64,000 bases of DNA from JAGQUL01 sp038212015 (GCA_038212015.1 JBBQUY010000001.1:1-64000), one strand, 5' to 3'; numbered from the stretch's first letter, positions 7,253 to 16,280 are shown. The notes: a model not told the origin generated them from the letters alone. A program made the numbers and translations.

Positions 7253-8518
7253 ATGTCGAGCGGGCAGGACATTGCACATACTGCGGGCGGGCGCGGCGAG
7301 GACGTCGATCCGGCGCTGCTCGCTGCGCCGAAGGATCATGTCCCGGGTCGCGGGCACGTGCGGCGACACGCGCGCGTGATTGTCGTGGGCGCGCTCGCCA
7401 AGCACTGCTCGTTTCCGGGGCAGAGCTTCTGGATCAGCCTGTTCGTCGAGCCGCTGATGGCGGCATCGGGGCTCTCGAGATCTGCGCTGTCTGCGGCGTA
7501 CGCCTGCGCGACGCTCGTGTCGGCGACGTGGTCGACGAGGATCGGCGTCATCGCTGATCGTCGCGGTGTGCGGGCGGCGCTGCTCGTTGCCTCGATCGGC
7601 GTGATCGTCGGAACGCTGCTGCTGAGCGTCGTCGATGGATTCGTGGGCCTGGCGATCGCGCTGGCGATCGTGCGCGCGAGCGGCCAGGGCGGCATGCCGC
7701 TCGCAGGAACGCTCGCGATCGTTCGCGGGATGCCTGAGCCGCGCGGGGGCGCGATGGGCATCTCCAACAGCGTGCTCACCCTCACCGGGGCGGTCATTCC
7801 GGTGCTCGCTGCAGTCGGGATCGCGACGATCGGGTGGCGAGCAACGCTCGTGAGCGCTGCCGCGTTCATCGCGGTGATGACCGCAACGCAGGTGGTCCTG
7901 CTGCGCGACACCACGCCGCATGTTCGGGCCGTGCGAGGCTCGGCACGACCCGGTCGACCGCCGCTCCGCCTGCCGGGGTTCGTGCTGCTGTACACGCTCG
8001 GTCTGGCACCGATGGTGGTCACGGCGGTCGTGTTCCATGCCAGCTACTACGGTGACGCAGCAGGTCTCGGCACGGCCGGGGTTGCAGCGAGCCTGTCACT
8101 GCTCGCACTGGTGGGCGTTCCAGGAGCGATCGCAGCAGGGTGGGTCGCAGATCACCTCGGCGTTCGCCCACTGCTGATGGGCATCTCCCTGCTGGTCGCC
8201 GCTGCCCCGATGCTGATCGCATCCGCCAATGTCGTCGGCTTTGTGGTCGGGTTCGCGATCTGTGGCGTCGCGAGCGGCGCATCGGGTGTCGCGGGGAGCA
8301 TCGCCTGGTCGCGCACGTACGGCGACGATCAGATCGGTCGATTCCAGGGGATCGGCGCTGCCGGCGTCATCATCGGTGCCTCGCTTGGTCCCCTCGTGCC
8401 GGCGCTCAGCGACGCTGCCGGCGTGACGCCCGTCGTCGGCGCGGGCGCGATGTCGGTGCTCGCCGTCGCGGCCGCCCCGATGGTGCGCGGCTGGCGGCCG
8501 CTCATGACGAACGGCTGA
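7253..8518 (+). CDS. MFS transporter
   Basis: A 421-residue major facilitator superfamily protein with about twelve hydrophobic segments after a ~40-residue polar N-terminus. The loop 2-3 signature appears as RIGVIADRRGVRAAL (the G-x-x-x-D-R-x-G-x-R pattern), and its second-half counterpart as AAGWVADHLGVRPLL. The central loop (RAVRGSARPGRPPLR) separates the halves. It is probably a proton-coupled drug or metabolite exporter or importer; the substrate is unknown. GAGGAGG lies about eleven bases before the ATG. An internal start near the first helix is possible. Confidence 0.88.
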   Translation: MSSGQDIAHTAGGRGEDVDPALLAAPKDHVPGRGHVRRHARVIVVGALAKHCSFPGQSFWISLFVEPLMAASGLSRSALSAAYACATLVSATWSTRIGVIADRRGVRAALLVASIGVIVGTLLLSVVDGFVGLAIALAIVRASGQGGMPLAGTLAIVRGMPEPRGGAMGISNSVLTLTGAVIPVLAAVGIATIGWRATLVSAAAFIAVMTATQVVLLRDTTPHVRAVRGSARPGRPPLRLPGFVLLYTLGLAPMVVTAVVFHASYYGDAAGLGTAGVAASLSLLALVGVPGAIAAGWVADHLGVRPLLMGISLLVAAAPMLIASANVVGFVVGFAICGVASGASGVAGSIAWSRTYGDDQIGRFQGIGAAGVIIGASLGPLVPALSDAAGVTPVVGAGAMSVLAVAAAPMVRGWRPLMTNG

Positions 8519-8533
8519 TGGCCCCGTGCGTCG

Positions 8534-8884
8534 TCAGGTCGCGTTCGTGAGCTGCTCGAGCGTGCCGATGATCCGCTCGGCGGCGGTGAGGCTGCGCAGG
8601 GCACGCTTGTGCTCCTCGCGCGCGCGGTCCGCATAGGCGGCGAGCTTGTCCGCGTCGAGCGTTGCCTCGGTCGTGACGAGGTCCACGATCTCGCGGATCT
8701 CGTCGAGCGAGAAGCCGAGCGGCTTGAGATCACGGACCAGCTTGAGCCGATCGACCGCATGGTCATCGTAGATGCGGAACCCGCCGGAGGTTCGCTCGAC
8801 GGGGGTGACGAGGCCGACCTCTTCGTAGTAGCGAACCGTCCGCAGCGACAGTCCGACCTGCTCCGCGACCTCTCCGATCTGCAC
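8534..8884 (-). CDS. MerR family transcriptional regulator
   Basis: A 116-residue regulator. The N-terminal winged helix is classical: VQIGEVAEQVGLSLRTVRYY, then EEVGLVTPVERTSGGFRIYD, followed by a dimerising coiled coil (LDEIREIVDLV through RALRSLTAAERIIGTLEQL). The C-terminal effector part is short with no Cys, so it is not a typical metal-sensing MerR. The GTG at 8884 is chosen because GAGGAG sits five bases upstream. A TAGAGT -10-like element (minus strand of 8917-8922) and the inverted repeat at 8901-8916 just before the start suggest autoregulation. The divergent SulP transporter gene is the likeliest partner. Confidence 0.88.
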   Translation of the reverse strand: MQIGEVAEQVGLSLRTVRYYEEVGLVTPVERTSGGFRIYDDHAVDRLKLVRDLKPLGFSLDEIREIVDLVTTEATLDADKLAAYADRAREEHKRALRSLTAAERIIGTLEQLTNAT

Positions 8885-8900
8885 GTGTACTCCTCGTGGC

Positions 8901-8916
8901 GGTCTCAACCGAGACC
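8901..8916. promoter_or_regulatory. Perfect inverted repeat, candidate MerR operator
   Basis: GGTCTC AACC GAGACC is a perfect six-base inverted repeat with a four-base centre. It lies between the merR -10-like element and its start codon, a position where a bound regulator would block its own transcription. Confidence 0.45.
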
Positions 8917-8982
8917 ACTCTACAGTGACGTTGCGGGACGTTCGGACCGGGACTCAAGTCGTCCGGTACGAAGCCGATGGGC

Positions 8983-9011
8983 TTGTATCAACCGTTACGT
9001 TACGTTAGGCT
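8983..9011 (+). promoter_or_regulatory. Candidate sigma-A promoter for sulP
   Basis: TTGTAT (8983-8988), a 17-base spacer and TAGGCT (9006-9011). The spacer contains the tandem repeat GTTACGTTACGTTA, a plausible regulator site. Confidence 0.45.
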
Positions 9012-9187
9012 TGTGGTATCGGGTGGAACGCGATTTCGCCACCCGGCACCGCGGCGGGCGCTCAGCGCTCGTGCATTTGCCTCGCATCCGGATCGATCCG
9101 GCCTCCGGAGGCAACGATCGTTGCGGTCTCGAATCGCAACACATGTCCATCGAGCGCCATCGGCGCATCTCTTCCTGAAGCGAGTCC

Positions 9188-10690
9188 ATGTCTCCCTATC
9201 CAAGTAGTGCGCCTGCGGGCTTCGTTGACCGCATGCGTGCGGTGCTGTTCTCGCCAAAGGTGCTCACCACGGAGCTGCTCGCCGGCCTCGTCGTGGCGCT
9301 TGCGCTCATCCCCGAAGCGATCTCGTTCTCGCTGATCGCCGGCGTGGATCCGCGCGTCGGACTGTACGCGTCGTTCGTGATGGCGATCACGATCGCCTTC
9401 ACCGGCGGCCGGCCCGCGATGATCTCCGCCGCCACGGGCGCGATGGCGCTCGTCGTCGTGTCGCTCGTCGCCGACCACGGCGTCGAGTACCTGCTCGCCG
9501 CGACGATCGTCGCGGGCGTCATCCAGCTCACGCTCGGATCGCTCGGCATCGCGAAGCTCATGCGGTTCGTCCCACGGTCGGTCATGACCGGATTCGTGAA
9601 CGCGCTGGCGATCCTGATCTTCCTCGCGCAGCTGCCATACCTTCGCAACGTGCCGTCAACGGTGTACGTGCTCGTGGCGGCCGGTCTCGCGATCATGTGG
9701 CTCATGCCTCGTATCACGAAGGTCATCCCGGCACCGCTCATTGCGATCGCGGTCCTGACGGCCATCACGGTGTTCTGGAAGGTCGCCGTTCCCACGGTCG
9801 GTGACCAGGGCGAGCTCCCCGACACGCTCCCGATCCTCGGCATTCCCGAAGTCCCGATCAACCTCGAGACCTTCGGCATCGTCCTGCCGTACGCGCTGGC
9901 GCTGGCGGCGGTCGGCCTGCTCGAATCACTGCTGACTGCGCGGCTCGTCGACGACATCACCGAGACCGACTCCGACAAGGATCGCGAGTCGAGGGGGCAG
10001 GGCATCGCCAACCTCGCAGTCGGATTCTTCGGCGGCATGGCCGGCTGCGCGATGATCGGGCAGACGATGATCAACGTCAAGGCAAGCGGCGCACGCACGC
10101 GCCTGTCGACGTTCAGCGCCGGCGCCTTCCTGCTCGTGCTCGTCGTCGCGCTCGGTGGCCTCGTGGCGGTGATCCCGATGGCCGCGCTCGTCGCGGTGAT
10201 GATCATCGTCGCCGTCTCGACGTTCGACTGGCACAGCATCGCGCCGAAGACGTTGCAGCGGATGCCACGTGGCGAGACCACCACGATGGTGGTGACGGTC
10301 GTCGCCACGGTCGCCACCCACAACCTGGCGATCGGCGTCGCGTTCGGCGTGATCTGCGAAATGGCCGTGTTTGCGCGGCGTGTCGCGCACATGGTCGAGG
10401 TCACCAGCATGCTCGACCCCGACGGCACCACGCGCATCTACACCGTGACCGGCGAGCTGTTCTTCGCGACCGACCGCGAGCTGATGACCGCCTTCGATTA
10501 CGCGGGCGACCCGCGCAACGTGATCATCGACTTCTCTCGCGCGCACATGTGGGACACGTCAGCCGTGGCGGCGCTGGATGCGATCCAGACCCGGTACGAG
10601 CGGCACGGCATTCACGTCGAGGTGACCGGCCTCAACGAGCGGAGCGAGCAGCTCAACGACGTGCACACCGGGCAGCTCGCCAACCACTAG
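9188..10690 (+). CDS. SulP family anion transporter with STAS domain
   Basis: A 500-residue SLC26/SulP protein. The N-terminal ~390 residues carry the hydrophobic core with the family signatures: LVVALALIPEAISFSLIAGV, GLYASFVMAITIAFTGGRPA (the GxxPxMISxxTGA region) and a later GIANLAVGFFGGMAGCAMIG. The C-terminal ~100 residues form a STAS domain (TRIYTVTGELFFATDRELMT, then NVIIDFSRAHMWDTSAVAAL), whose Asp-Thr-Ser motif is the usual phospho-acceptor-like site. Family members move sulphate, bicarbonate or other anions with Na+ or H+. It is divergent from a merR gene that probably controls it. Confidence 0.93.
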   Translation: MSPYPSSAPAGFVDRMRAVLFSPKVLTTELLAGLVVALALIPEAISFSLIAGVDPRVGLYASFVMAITIAFTGGRPAMISAATGAMALVVVSLVADHGVEYLLAATIVAGVIQLTLGSLGIAKLMRFVPRSVMTGFVNALAILIFLAQLPYLRNVPSTVYVLVAAGLAIMWLMPRITKVIPAPLIAIAVLTAITVFWKVAVPTVGDQGELPDTLPILGIPEVPINLETFGIVLPYALALAAVGLLESLLTARLVDDITETDSDKDRESRGQGIANLAVGFFGGMAGCAMIGQTMINVKASGARTRLSTFSAGAFLLVLVVALGGLVAVIPMAALVAVMIIVAVSTFDWHSIAPKTLQRMPRGETTTMVVTVVATVATHNLAIGVAFGVICEMAVFARRVAHMVEVTSMLDPDGTTRIYTVTGELFFATDRELMTAFDYAGDPRNVIIDFSRAHMWDTSAVAALDAIQTRYERHGIHVEVTGLNERSEQLNDVHTGQLANH

Positions 10691-10725
10691 GCCTTCGAGG
10701 TCGCTCGTGCTCTAGGCTGCGGCGC

Positions 10726-11148
10726 ATGGCCGAATCCATGTCACCCGAGGCGATGCAGTCCCTTCGCGAGCGGACCGTGCTCGGGCCGCTGGGCATCTCG
10801 ATCGACGAGATCGGCCCGGAGCGGGTCGTGCTGTCGCTCGAGGTGGGACCGCGCGTGCACCAGCCGTACGGGTTCCTGCATGGCGGCGTGAGCGCGCTGC
10901 TCTCGGAAACCTGCGCGTCGATGGGTGCCTGGCTGGCGGCCGGGAGCGACTACGAGGCGTTCGGCGTGGAGATCAACGCCAACCACCTGCGCCCGGTGCG
11001 CGAGGGACGTGTCGTGGCCACCGGCACGCCGATCAGGCAGGGCCGGACGATCGCCGTGTGGGACACGCGCGTGGAAGACGAGCAGGGGCGCCTGGTCTGC
11101 ATCTCGCGCTGCACGGTCGCGCTGCGGCCCATCGGCCACGTCGGCTGA
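10726..11148 (+). CDS. PaaI-type hotdog thioesterase
   Basis: A 140-residue hotdog-fold acyl-CoA thioesterase of the PaaI/YbdB group. The diagnostic motif HQPYGFLHGGVSALLSETCA carries the HGG active-site turn and the helix with the catalytic acidic residue, followed by the typical strand GVEINANHLRPVREGRVVA and GRTIAVWDTRVED. Substrates in this family are aromatic or short acyl-CoAs such as 1,4-dihydroxy-2-naphthoyl-CoA. The start ATG 10726 has TAGGCT at 10713-10718 seven bases upstream, so the mRNA is probably leaderless. Confidence 0.9.
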   Translation: MAESMSPEAMQSLRERTVLGPLGISIDEIGPERVVLSLEVGPRVHQPYGFLHGGVSALLSETCASMGAWLAAGSDYEAFGVEINANHLRPVREGRVVATGTPIRQGRTIAVWDTRVEDEQGRLVCISRCTVALRPIGHVG

Positions 11149-11166
11149 CCAGTTCGACTGAGGTTC

Positions 11167-12321
11167 CTACGCGTATGCACGCGCACGCGCGAGGAGTGCC
11201 TCGATGCAACCTTCGACCTCGGCAGCGGTATTCCAGAAACCGAAGCTCAGGCGAAGGCGCTGCGGTGTGAGCGAACGAATGAGGTACCCGTCGGCATAGA
11301 GCGCCGTGGCGACCTCGTCGGCGCGCGCAAGGTCGATCGCGAGCAGGTGGTCGAACCCGTGCAGGGACGCCCCATCCACGCCGCCCGACGCAAGCATCTC
11401 GCGCGCGCGGGCGTTGCATGCGCGCGCGTGAGCGAGGACGCGCGGCAGGCCGACTTCCTCCGAGATCCAGCGAACGCTCGCCGCGAAGCCCGCGAGCGGT
11501 GCGAGCGCTTCCTGGCTCATCTCAAGCCTGCGCCCTTCGGGGGTGAGCGGCGAGCTGAGGAAATCGTCGTAATCGGTGACCTGCGTGTAGGCGCCGTACG
11601 TCGGCAGCCACGACTCGGGATCGCGCATCGCGAGACCACCGGAACCGCTGGGGCCACACGGCCACTTCTGACCACTGATCGTGTAGGCGTCCCAGCCTTC
11701 GGCTGGATCGACCGTGAACACGCCACCGGACTGTGCGCCGTCGATGATGATGCGCACGTCGTCACGGACGCCGTCGCGCAGCCTGCGGAGCGGTGCGGTG
11801 CGACCGGACTGCCATGACACGTGGCTGAGCGCGACCGCGCGGGTGCGCTCGTCGACCTTCGCGAGCACGCCGTCCACGAATGCATCGTCGTCGTCCTGCC
11901 AGTGCATCGAGCGAACCTCGACGCCGAGGCGGTGGCGCACGTGTCGCAGCGGGACGAGCAGGCCCGGGTGTTCCTCGTCGGTCGTGACGACGTTGTCGCC
12001 CGAACGAAGGTCCATGCCCCACAGGCACGCGTTGAGTCCCTCGTGCGTGGTGTGCATGAGCGCCACCTGGTCGCGCGTCACGCCGGTGAGGGTCGTGAGC
12101 GCGTCCCGCGCGCCGAGCTGGAGCGCGGAGAGGCGTTCCCAGTGATCGGTGTCCTGCCGAAAGTCCGCGTCGTAGGTGTCCTGCTCGAGCATCGCATCGA
12201 GCGCGACCTGCGGCAGCGGGCCGAAGGAGCCGGCGTTGAGGTACGCGACGCTCGACGTCGCGGGCAGCTCCTCGCGAACGTGGGCGAGCTCGTCGCCGGA
12301 GATGGGGGAGGCCAGGGTCAC
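11167..12321 (-). CDS. Class V aminotransferase / cysteine desulfurase-like PLP enzyme
   Basis: A 384-residue fold-type I PLP enzyme. Visible features are AYLNAGSFGPLP at the N-terminus (the substrate-carboxylate loop), MHTTHEGLNACLWGM (phosphate cup), VALSHVSWQSGRTAPL, the Asp of IIIDGAQSGG that pairs with the PLP nitrogen, and the Schiff-base Lys in YTISGQKWPCGPSGSG. The GTG start at 12321 overlaps the stop of the upstream acetyltransferase (GTGA), so the two are co-transcribed. No sulphur-accepting Cys loop of IscS/SufS is seen; the relationship is closer to the isopenicillin-N-epimerase/selenocysteine-lyase-like group. Substrate unknown. Confidence 0.86.
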   Translation of the reverse strand: MTLASPISGDELAHVREELPATSSVAYLNAGSFGPLPQVALDAMLEQDTYDADFRQDTDHWERLSALQLGARDALTTLTGVTRDQVALMHTTHEGLNACLWGMDLRSGDNVVTTDEEHPGLLVPLRHVRHRLGVEVRSMHWQDDDDAFVDGVLAKVDERTRAVALSHVSWQSGRTAPLRRLRDGVRDDVRIIIDGAQSGGVFTVDPAEGWDAYTISGQKWPCGPSGSGGLAMRDPESWLPTYGAYTQVTDYDDFLSSPLTPEGRRLEMSQEALAPLAGFAASVRWISEEVGLPRVLAHARACNARAREMLASGGVDGASLHGFDHLLAIDLARADEVATALYADGYLIRSLTPQRLRLSFGFWNTAAEVEGCIEALLARARAYA

Positions 12322-13145
12322 GGTGCGTCGGGGCCGAGCGACGTGCAGAACTCGTCGACGACTTCGAAGCCGACGCGGTCGTAGAGCTTCACCGCTGGAT
12401 CGTTGTCGGAACCGACGCGCAGGGTCACGTGTTCGCTCTCGGTCATGAGCCACGTACAGAAGGCGGTCAACGCGCGGGTGGCGCGACCCTCGCCACGCAG
12501 CTCGGGGTCGACGTAGAGATCCCCGAACATCGACGCGGTAGGCGTCTTGGCAATGAGCTGTGCGGTAAATGCGCAGCCGCCGTCCTCGACCCAGATCGCA
12601 ACGCCCTGCAGCGACACCGCGCGCGTGACCGCCGAGGCGAGCTCCTCATACAGCTTCGAGCCGGGCGGGACGGGAATGCCGTACTCCTCCTCCAGAGCCG
12701 CTGCGCGCACGCGCAGGAGCATCGGGAGGTCCTCGGATGTAGCGATGCGCAGTGGGATCGCTTCGAGGGGACAGCGAAGCTGGCCACGTGCGACGGCCAT
12801 GAAGTGTTCGAGGCGCTCGCGGCGCTCCTGGTCGACCGACGCGACGAACGTGCGCACCTCGGCTGTTCGTCCGGCGATCACGAGCTTGTCGGTGACGTCG
12901 GGCACGGTCGAGGCGATCGAGTGCAGGCCGTCTGGTTCGCCGGCGACGCTCATGGCGAGCCCGTCGTCGATCGCCGCGGCCGTGATCGTGCCGTCGCCGT
13001 TGGATGCGATCCACACGCGTGGCTCGTCAGGCTGGAGGAGGGCGATCGACGCGAAGTCGGTCCATGCCAGCGGACGCTGCGCCGCGAACGCTCCGAGCGC
13101 GTCGGCATCGCTTCGTCCTGCCACGCGTACGTCGAGCTCGGCCAT
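12318..13145 (-). CDS. GNAT family N-acetyltransferase
   Basis: A 275-residue protein. The C-terminal half carries the GNAT acetyl-CoA loop: FGDLYVDPELRGEGRATRAL with the R-G-x-G-x-A motif, followed by HVTLRVGSDNDPAVKLYDRV and GFEVVDEF, the usual strand 5 and helix. The N-terminal ~130 residues may be a second, degenerate GNAT half, as in two-domain members. It is first in a two-gene operon with the PLP enzyme. TAGGGT on the minus strand at 13152-13157, six bases upstream of the ATG, indicates leaderless transcription. Substrate unknown. Confidence 0.86.
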   Translation of the reverse strand: MAELDVRVAGRSDADALGAFAAQRPLAWTDFASIALLQPDEPRVWIASNGDGTITAAAIDDGLAMSVAGEPDGLHSIASTVPDVTDKLVIAGRTAEVRTFVASVDQERRERLEHFMAVARGQLRCPLEAIPLRIATSEDLPMLLRVRAAALEEEYGIPVPPGSKLYEELASAVTRAVSLQGVAIWVEDGGCAFTAQLIAKTPTASMFGDLYVDPELRGEGRATRALTAFCTWLMTESEHVTLRVGSDNDPAVKLYDRVGFEVVDEFCTSLGPDAP

Positions 13146-13252
13146 GCGAACACCCTACCCACAGGCACGCGGTTCCATGAACCGGGTGCAGGTCGGGGGT
13201 GAATCGGGTAGGTGACCGTCGAATCGGGGACCGTAGGGGAGCTGCAAGCCGC

Positions 13253-14314
13253 GTGAAGGCGATCCCGTTGTGGGTGAAGCTGCTGGGGGGCATCGGGGTC
13301 GTGGCGGCGGCGTGCGTCGGCCTGACCTTCGTGCCCTCCGGTGATGTGGCGTACGCGCCGATCGCACCGATCGACCTCGACGGCAAGATCACCGTGGCCG
13401 GCAATCCCGTGGAACCGCTTCAGGGCCGGCTCTACCTCGTCGGGGTGACCGAACGCAAGGTCAACCTGCTCGAACGCGTACTGCTCGACGTCGGTGATCC
13501 GGCGGTGGACTTCGGGCCGGCTCCGACCGGCGGCGGCACCGGGCCGCGGCCGGGCGACGTGCGATCGATGGACGAGGCCAAGCAGGTCTCGGCGGGAGTC
13601 GCGTTCGACCTCGCCGGCAAGCCGGTGACGTGGGCGGGCACCGGCGCGACCGTGGCGATGATCGATCCGAACGGACCGTCGCAGGGACGGCTCCAGCGCG
13701 GCGACATCATCGTGACCGTCAACGGCATCGGCGTCGACACGTCCGTGGATGCCGGGCGAATCATCCATCGACTGGCGCCTGGATCGGTCGTCAAGCTGGG
13801 TGTCCAGCGGGCGGGTGTCGCGAGTCGTGTGCAGATCCGGACGATCGCGCCGGCCGAGGTCTGGAAGGGTTCGCCCCGGAGCGTCATCGGCGTGGAGCTG
13901 TCGACGATCGGGCTGCAGGTGAAGCTGCCGCAGGACGTCGGCATCGATTCGGGCGAGGTCGTTGGTCCGAGTGCCGGCCTCGCGTTCTCGTTGTACCTGG
14001 TCGACGCCCTCTTGCGAAACGACGACCTGCTCCGGGGACGGTATGTGGTCGCGACCGGTTCGCTGGCTCCTGACGGCCAGGTGCTTCCAGTCGGTCGGAT
14101 CCGGCAGAAGGCGCTCGCGGCGCAGGCTTCCAAGCGCGACCTGTTCCTCGTGCCCGCCGCCAATGCAGCGGAGGCGCAGAAGGCGGTCGCCGACACGTGT
14201 GACGGCTCGGGCTGCATCCAGGTCGTTCCGGTGCGCAGCGTCAGCGAAGCAATCGACAAGCTCCGGCTGTCAGACGCCGAACTTGCTGCGCAGGCCCCGG
14301 CTCCCGCCGGCTGA
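13253..14314 (+). CDS. PDZ and Lon-like (S16) serine protease, YlbL type
   Basis: A 353-residue membrane-anchored protease. An N-terminal signal anchor (VKLLGGIGVVAAACVGLTF) is followed by ~100 residues of unknown fold, a PDZ-like domain around residues 125-205 (VAMIDPNGPSQGRLQRGDII, then VNGIGVDT) and a C-terminal Lon proteolytic domain. The Ser-Lys dyad is visible: Ser240 in VVGPSAGLAFSLYLVDALL and Lys286 in VGRIRQKALAAQ. Unlike Lon, it has no AAA+ ATPase domain. Actinobacterial and Bacillus YlbL-type homologues share this layout. The GTG start at 13253 is chosen because AGGGGAG precedes it by 11 bases and the anchor follows directly. The acetyltransferase gene is divergent. Confidence 0.88.
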   Translation: MKAIPLWVKLLGGIGVVAAACVGLTFVPSGDVAYAPIAPIDLDGKITVAGNPVEPLQGRLYLVGVTERKVNLLERVLLDVGDPAVDFGPAPTGGGTGPRPGDVRSMDEAKQVSAGVAFDLAGKPVTWAGTGATVAMIDPNGPSQGRLQRGDIIVTVNGIGVDTSVDAGRIIHRLAPGSVVKLGVQRAGVASRVQIRTIAPAEVWKGSPRSVIGVELSTIGLQVKLPQDVGIDSGEVVGPSAGLAFSLYLVDALLRNDDLLRGRYVVATGSLAPDGQVLPVGRIRQKALAAQASKRDLFLVPAANAAEAQKAVADTCDGSGCIQVVPVRSVSEAIDKLRLSDAELAAQAPAPAG

Positions 14315-14570
14315 CACCGGCTGCGTCCGGCTCGACTGACATCCTCCATACCAGATTCGCGTCGGTTTTTCGACACCTATTTGACTATTTCTTTTGTCCG
14401 CTCTTTGCGGGAATTTGTCGCTGCGATGGGCTGTTCCGGGCCCTTGGGATCTGATGTAGTACTCCTCGTGGTGAGCGCCGGGCACGGACTCCCCCCTTCT
14501 AGACCGTTTCGTGCCGGCTCCGTGGGATTTGTGTATTCGAGTGTGACCCCAAAGGGTAGGTGGTTTCGTC
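14315..14570. other. Intergenic region upstream of Cys-motif protein
   Basis: This stretch is AT-richer than its surroundings, with T-rich runs near 14370-14400. It holds a possible -35 element TTGACT near 14381 with only a weak -10 partner. No RNA structure was recognised. Confidence 0.3.
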
Positions 14571-15167
14571 GTGCCGTCAGAGCATGATGTGCGTCAGCGT
14601 GCAGCGATCTGCCAGGACTGTTGGTTCTGGAAAGAGATGAGCTGTGCACTTGCGAGTCCGGTTGATGGCGTCTGTGCCAACAAGCGGCCGGTGCAGGGAC
14701 GACGGTCGACGCCGCAGCCGGCGCAGGCAGCGCTCGTGCCGCTCGCGACGGGCCACGCGATGGACGTTGCGGCGCGTGTCGCCGCGCCGGCTCACGTGTC
14801 CGGTCCGGTGCCGTTCGCGACCGACGCGCCCGAGGCCACGTTCACGATCGCGCAGCTGCGCGCTCCCGAACAGCCGTCCGCCATCCCACCCCAGAACGTC
14901 GAGTCGACGGCAGTGCGCCCAATTCGCACCGCGCCGCCCAGCTTTCGCGAGATCCGTGCAGGTCGTGCAGCCGCGGCAAGCCGCGCACCGATCGCCGAAG
15001 TTCGCATCCCACTCGGCGAGATCGATGGTGGCACGCTCCTTGCCGACGCAGCACAGCACGGTGACGGAACGTCCGCGTTGCTGCCCTGCATGGACTCGCT
15101 CGTCGAGCGCGTGCGCCAGCGCACGGCCGCACGACTGAATCGGCCGAACTCGTTCAGCCCTGCCTGA
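14571..15167 (+). CDS. Hypothetical protein with N-terminal four-Cys motif
   Basis: A 198-residue protein starting at GTG 14571, with AAAGGG upstream. The N-terminus has four cysteines (14, 17, 25, 35) in the arrangement CQDCWFWKEMSC...VC, resembling a small zinc- or iron-binding knuckle, with aromatics between the ligands. The remaining ~150 residues are Ala/Pro-rich and probably disordered, ending in a helix (MDSLVERVRQRTAARLN). No signal peptide or membrane segment. It converges on the aminotransferase gene. Function unknown; the Cys cluster suggests metal binding or regulation. Confidence 0.68.
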   Translation: MPSEHDVRQRAAICQDCWFWKEMSCALASPVDGVCANKRPVQGRRSTPQPAQAALVPLATGHAMDVAARVAAPAHVSGPVPFATDAPEATFTIAQLRAPEQPSAIPPQNVESTAVRPIRTAPPSFREIRAGRAAAASRAPIAEVRIPLGEIDGGTLLADAAQHGDGTSALLPCMDSLVERVRQRTAARLNRPNSFSPA

Positions 15168-15176
15168 TCGTCGCTC

Positions 15177-16280
15177 CTACGCGGTCGCGAGCACTGATCG
15201 ACAGGCTGCGGCAAATCGACGAACGCCCTCGTCGAGCTGGTCGACCGGTGGGCTGCTGAACGCCAGTCGAACGTACGGCTCGCACGCGTCGCCAAAGCTC
15301 GACCCTGCGACGAAGCTGACGCCATGCTCGCCGGATGCGCCGGCAACCTGCCGAGCATCGAGACCGTCAGGCAGTCGCACCCAGATGAAGTAGCCGCCCT
15401 GTGGCGACGAGAACGTGGCGCCCGGCAGGTGTTCACCGAGTGCGGCGACGATGCGGTCGCGACGATCGCGCAGCTGCAGGCGTACGCGATCGATGTTCGG
15501 CTCGAATGCGCCGGCGGCCAGGTATTCGTCGATCGTTGCCTGCGCCAGGAAGCTCGCGGAGATGTACGTGTCGTTGGCGAGCGTCGACACCGTCTTCGCC
15601 ACGTCGGGCGGCAGGACCAGCCAGCCGACGCGCAGGCCGGGCGCGACCGTCTTGGAGAACGATCCCGAGAACGCGACCGGTGCGTCGCCGCGCTGGGAAA
15701 AGAGGGTCGGTGGTGCCGGCTCGTCGAAGTGCAGCAGGCCGTACGGGTCGTCTTCCAGGACGAGCACGCCGTGTCGGGTCGCGGATTCGATGACCGCGAT
15801 GCGTCGCTCCTGTGTGAGCGTGGTGCCGGCCGGATTCTGGAACGTAGGGATCAGGTACGCCAGGTCGGCGCCGTCGGCCATCGCGCGATCGAGCGCCTCC
15901 ACGTCGACGCCGGAGTCCCAGTCGAGCGGCACGGGCACGACCTCGATGCCGAGTCGCTCGAGCAGCAGCAGCGGGCGATCATAGGTCGGCTGTTCGACGA
16001 TGACGCGCGCGGTGCGCCCTTCGCGACGCGCCTGCTGCGCGATCGCTTCGGCCAGCAGCGCGAAGCCCTGGAGCGAGCCTGAGGTGATCACGATCCGCGA
16101 CGCATCGACGTCGTGTCGCGCGGCGAGGCGTTCGCGCAGCGGGTCCCAGCCGGCGCCCGTGCCATACGACAGTACGCGTGTGGGATCGGAATCGAAAGCC
16201 CTGGCCGCAGCGGTGCGCAGGTCGTCGACGGGCAGCATCTCGGGCGCGGGAACGCCGCGTGCGAAGGCAATCAGGTCCAT
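15177..16280 (-). CDS. PLP-dependent aminotransferase (MocR-type catalytic domain, 2-aminoadipate aminotransferase-like)
   Basis: A 367-residue class I/II aminotransferase. Motifs seen are LSYGTGAGWDPLRERLA, ITSGSLQGFALLAEA, VEQPTYDRPLLLLE, LIPTFQNPAGTTL (the Asn ligand), VLEDDPYGLLHF (the Asp and Tyr that hold PLP), and SFSKTVAPGLRVGW with the Schiff-base Lys. Order and motifs match the catalytic half of MocR/GntR fusion regulators and the LysN or multi-substrate aminotransferases, but there is no N-terminal HTH, so it is a stand-alone enzyme. TAGGCT (minus strand of 16287-16292) six bases before the ATG points to a leaderless transcript. Likely works on amino acids with 2-oxoglutarate; the exact substrate is open. 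Confidence 0.9.
   Translation of the reverse strand: MDLIAFARGVPAPEMLPVDDLRTAAARAFDSDPTRVLSYGTGAGWDPLRERLAARHDVDASRIVITSGSLQGFALLAEAIAQQARREGRTARVIVEQPTYDRPLLLLERLGIEVVPVPLDWDSGVDVEALDRAMADGADLAYLIPTFQNPAGTTLTQERRIAVIESATRHGVLVLEDDPYGLLHFDEPAPPTLFSQRGDAPVAFSGSFSKTVAPGLRVGWLVLPPDVAKTVSTLANDTYISASFLAQATIDEYLAAGAFEPNIDRVRLQLRDRRDRIVAALGEHLPGATFSSPQGGYFIWVRLPDGLDARQVAGASGEHGVSFVAGSSFGDACEPYVRLAFSSPPVDQLDEGVRRFAAACRSVLATA

Larger units (their letters stand above)
8885..9187. promoter_or_regulatory. Divergent merR/sulP control region
   Basis: These 303 bases hold the regulatory DNA of two divergent genes. On the merR side lie TAGAGT (minus strand of 8917-8922) and the inverted repeat GGTCTC-AACC-GAGACC. 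On the sulP side lies TTGTAT-17 bases-TAGGCT (8983-9011), overlapping the direct repeat GTTACGTTACGTTA. From that promoter the sulP mRNA would have a leader of about 170 bases, in which I see no recognised riboswitch. Confidence 0.5.
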
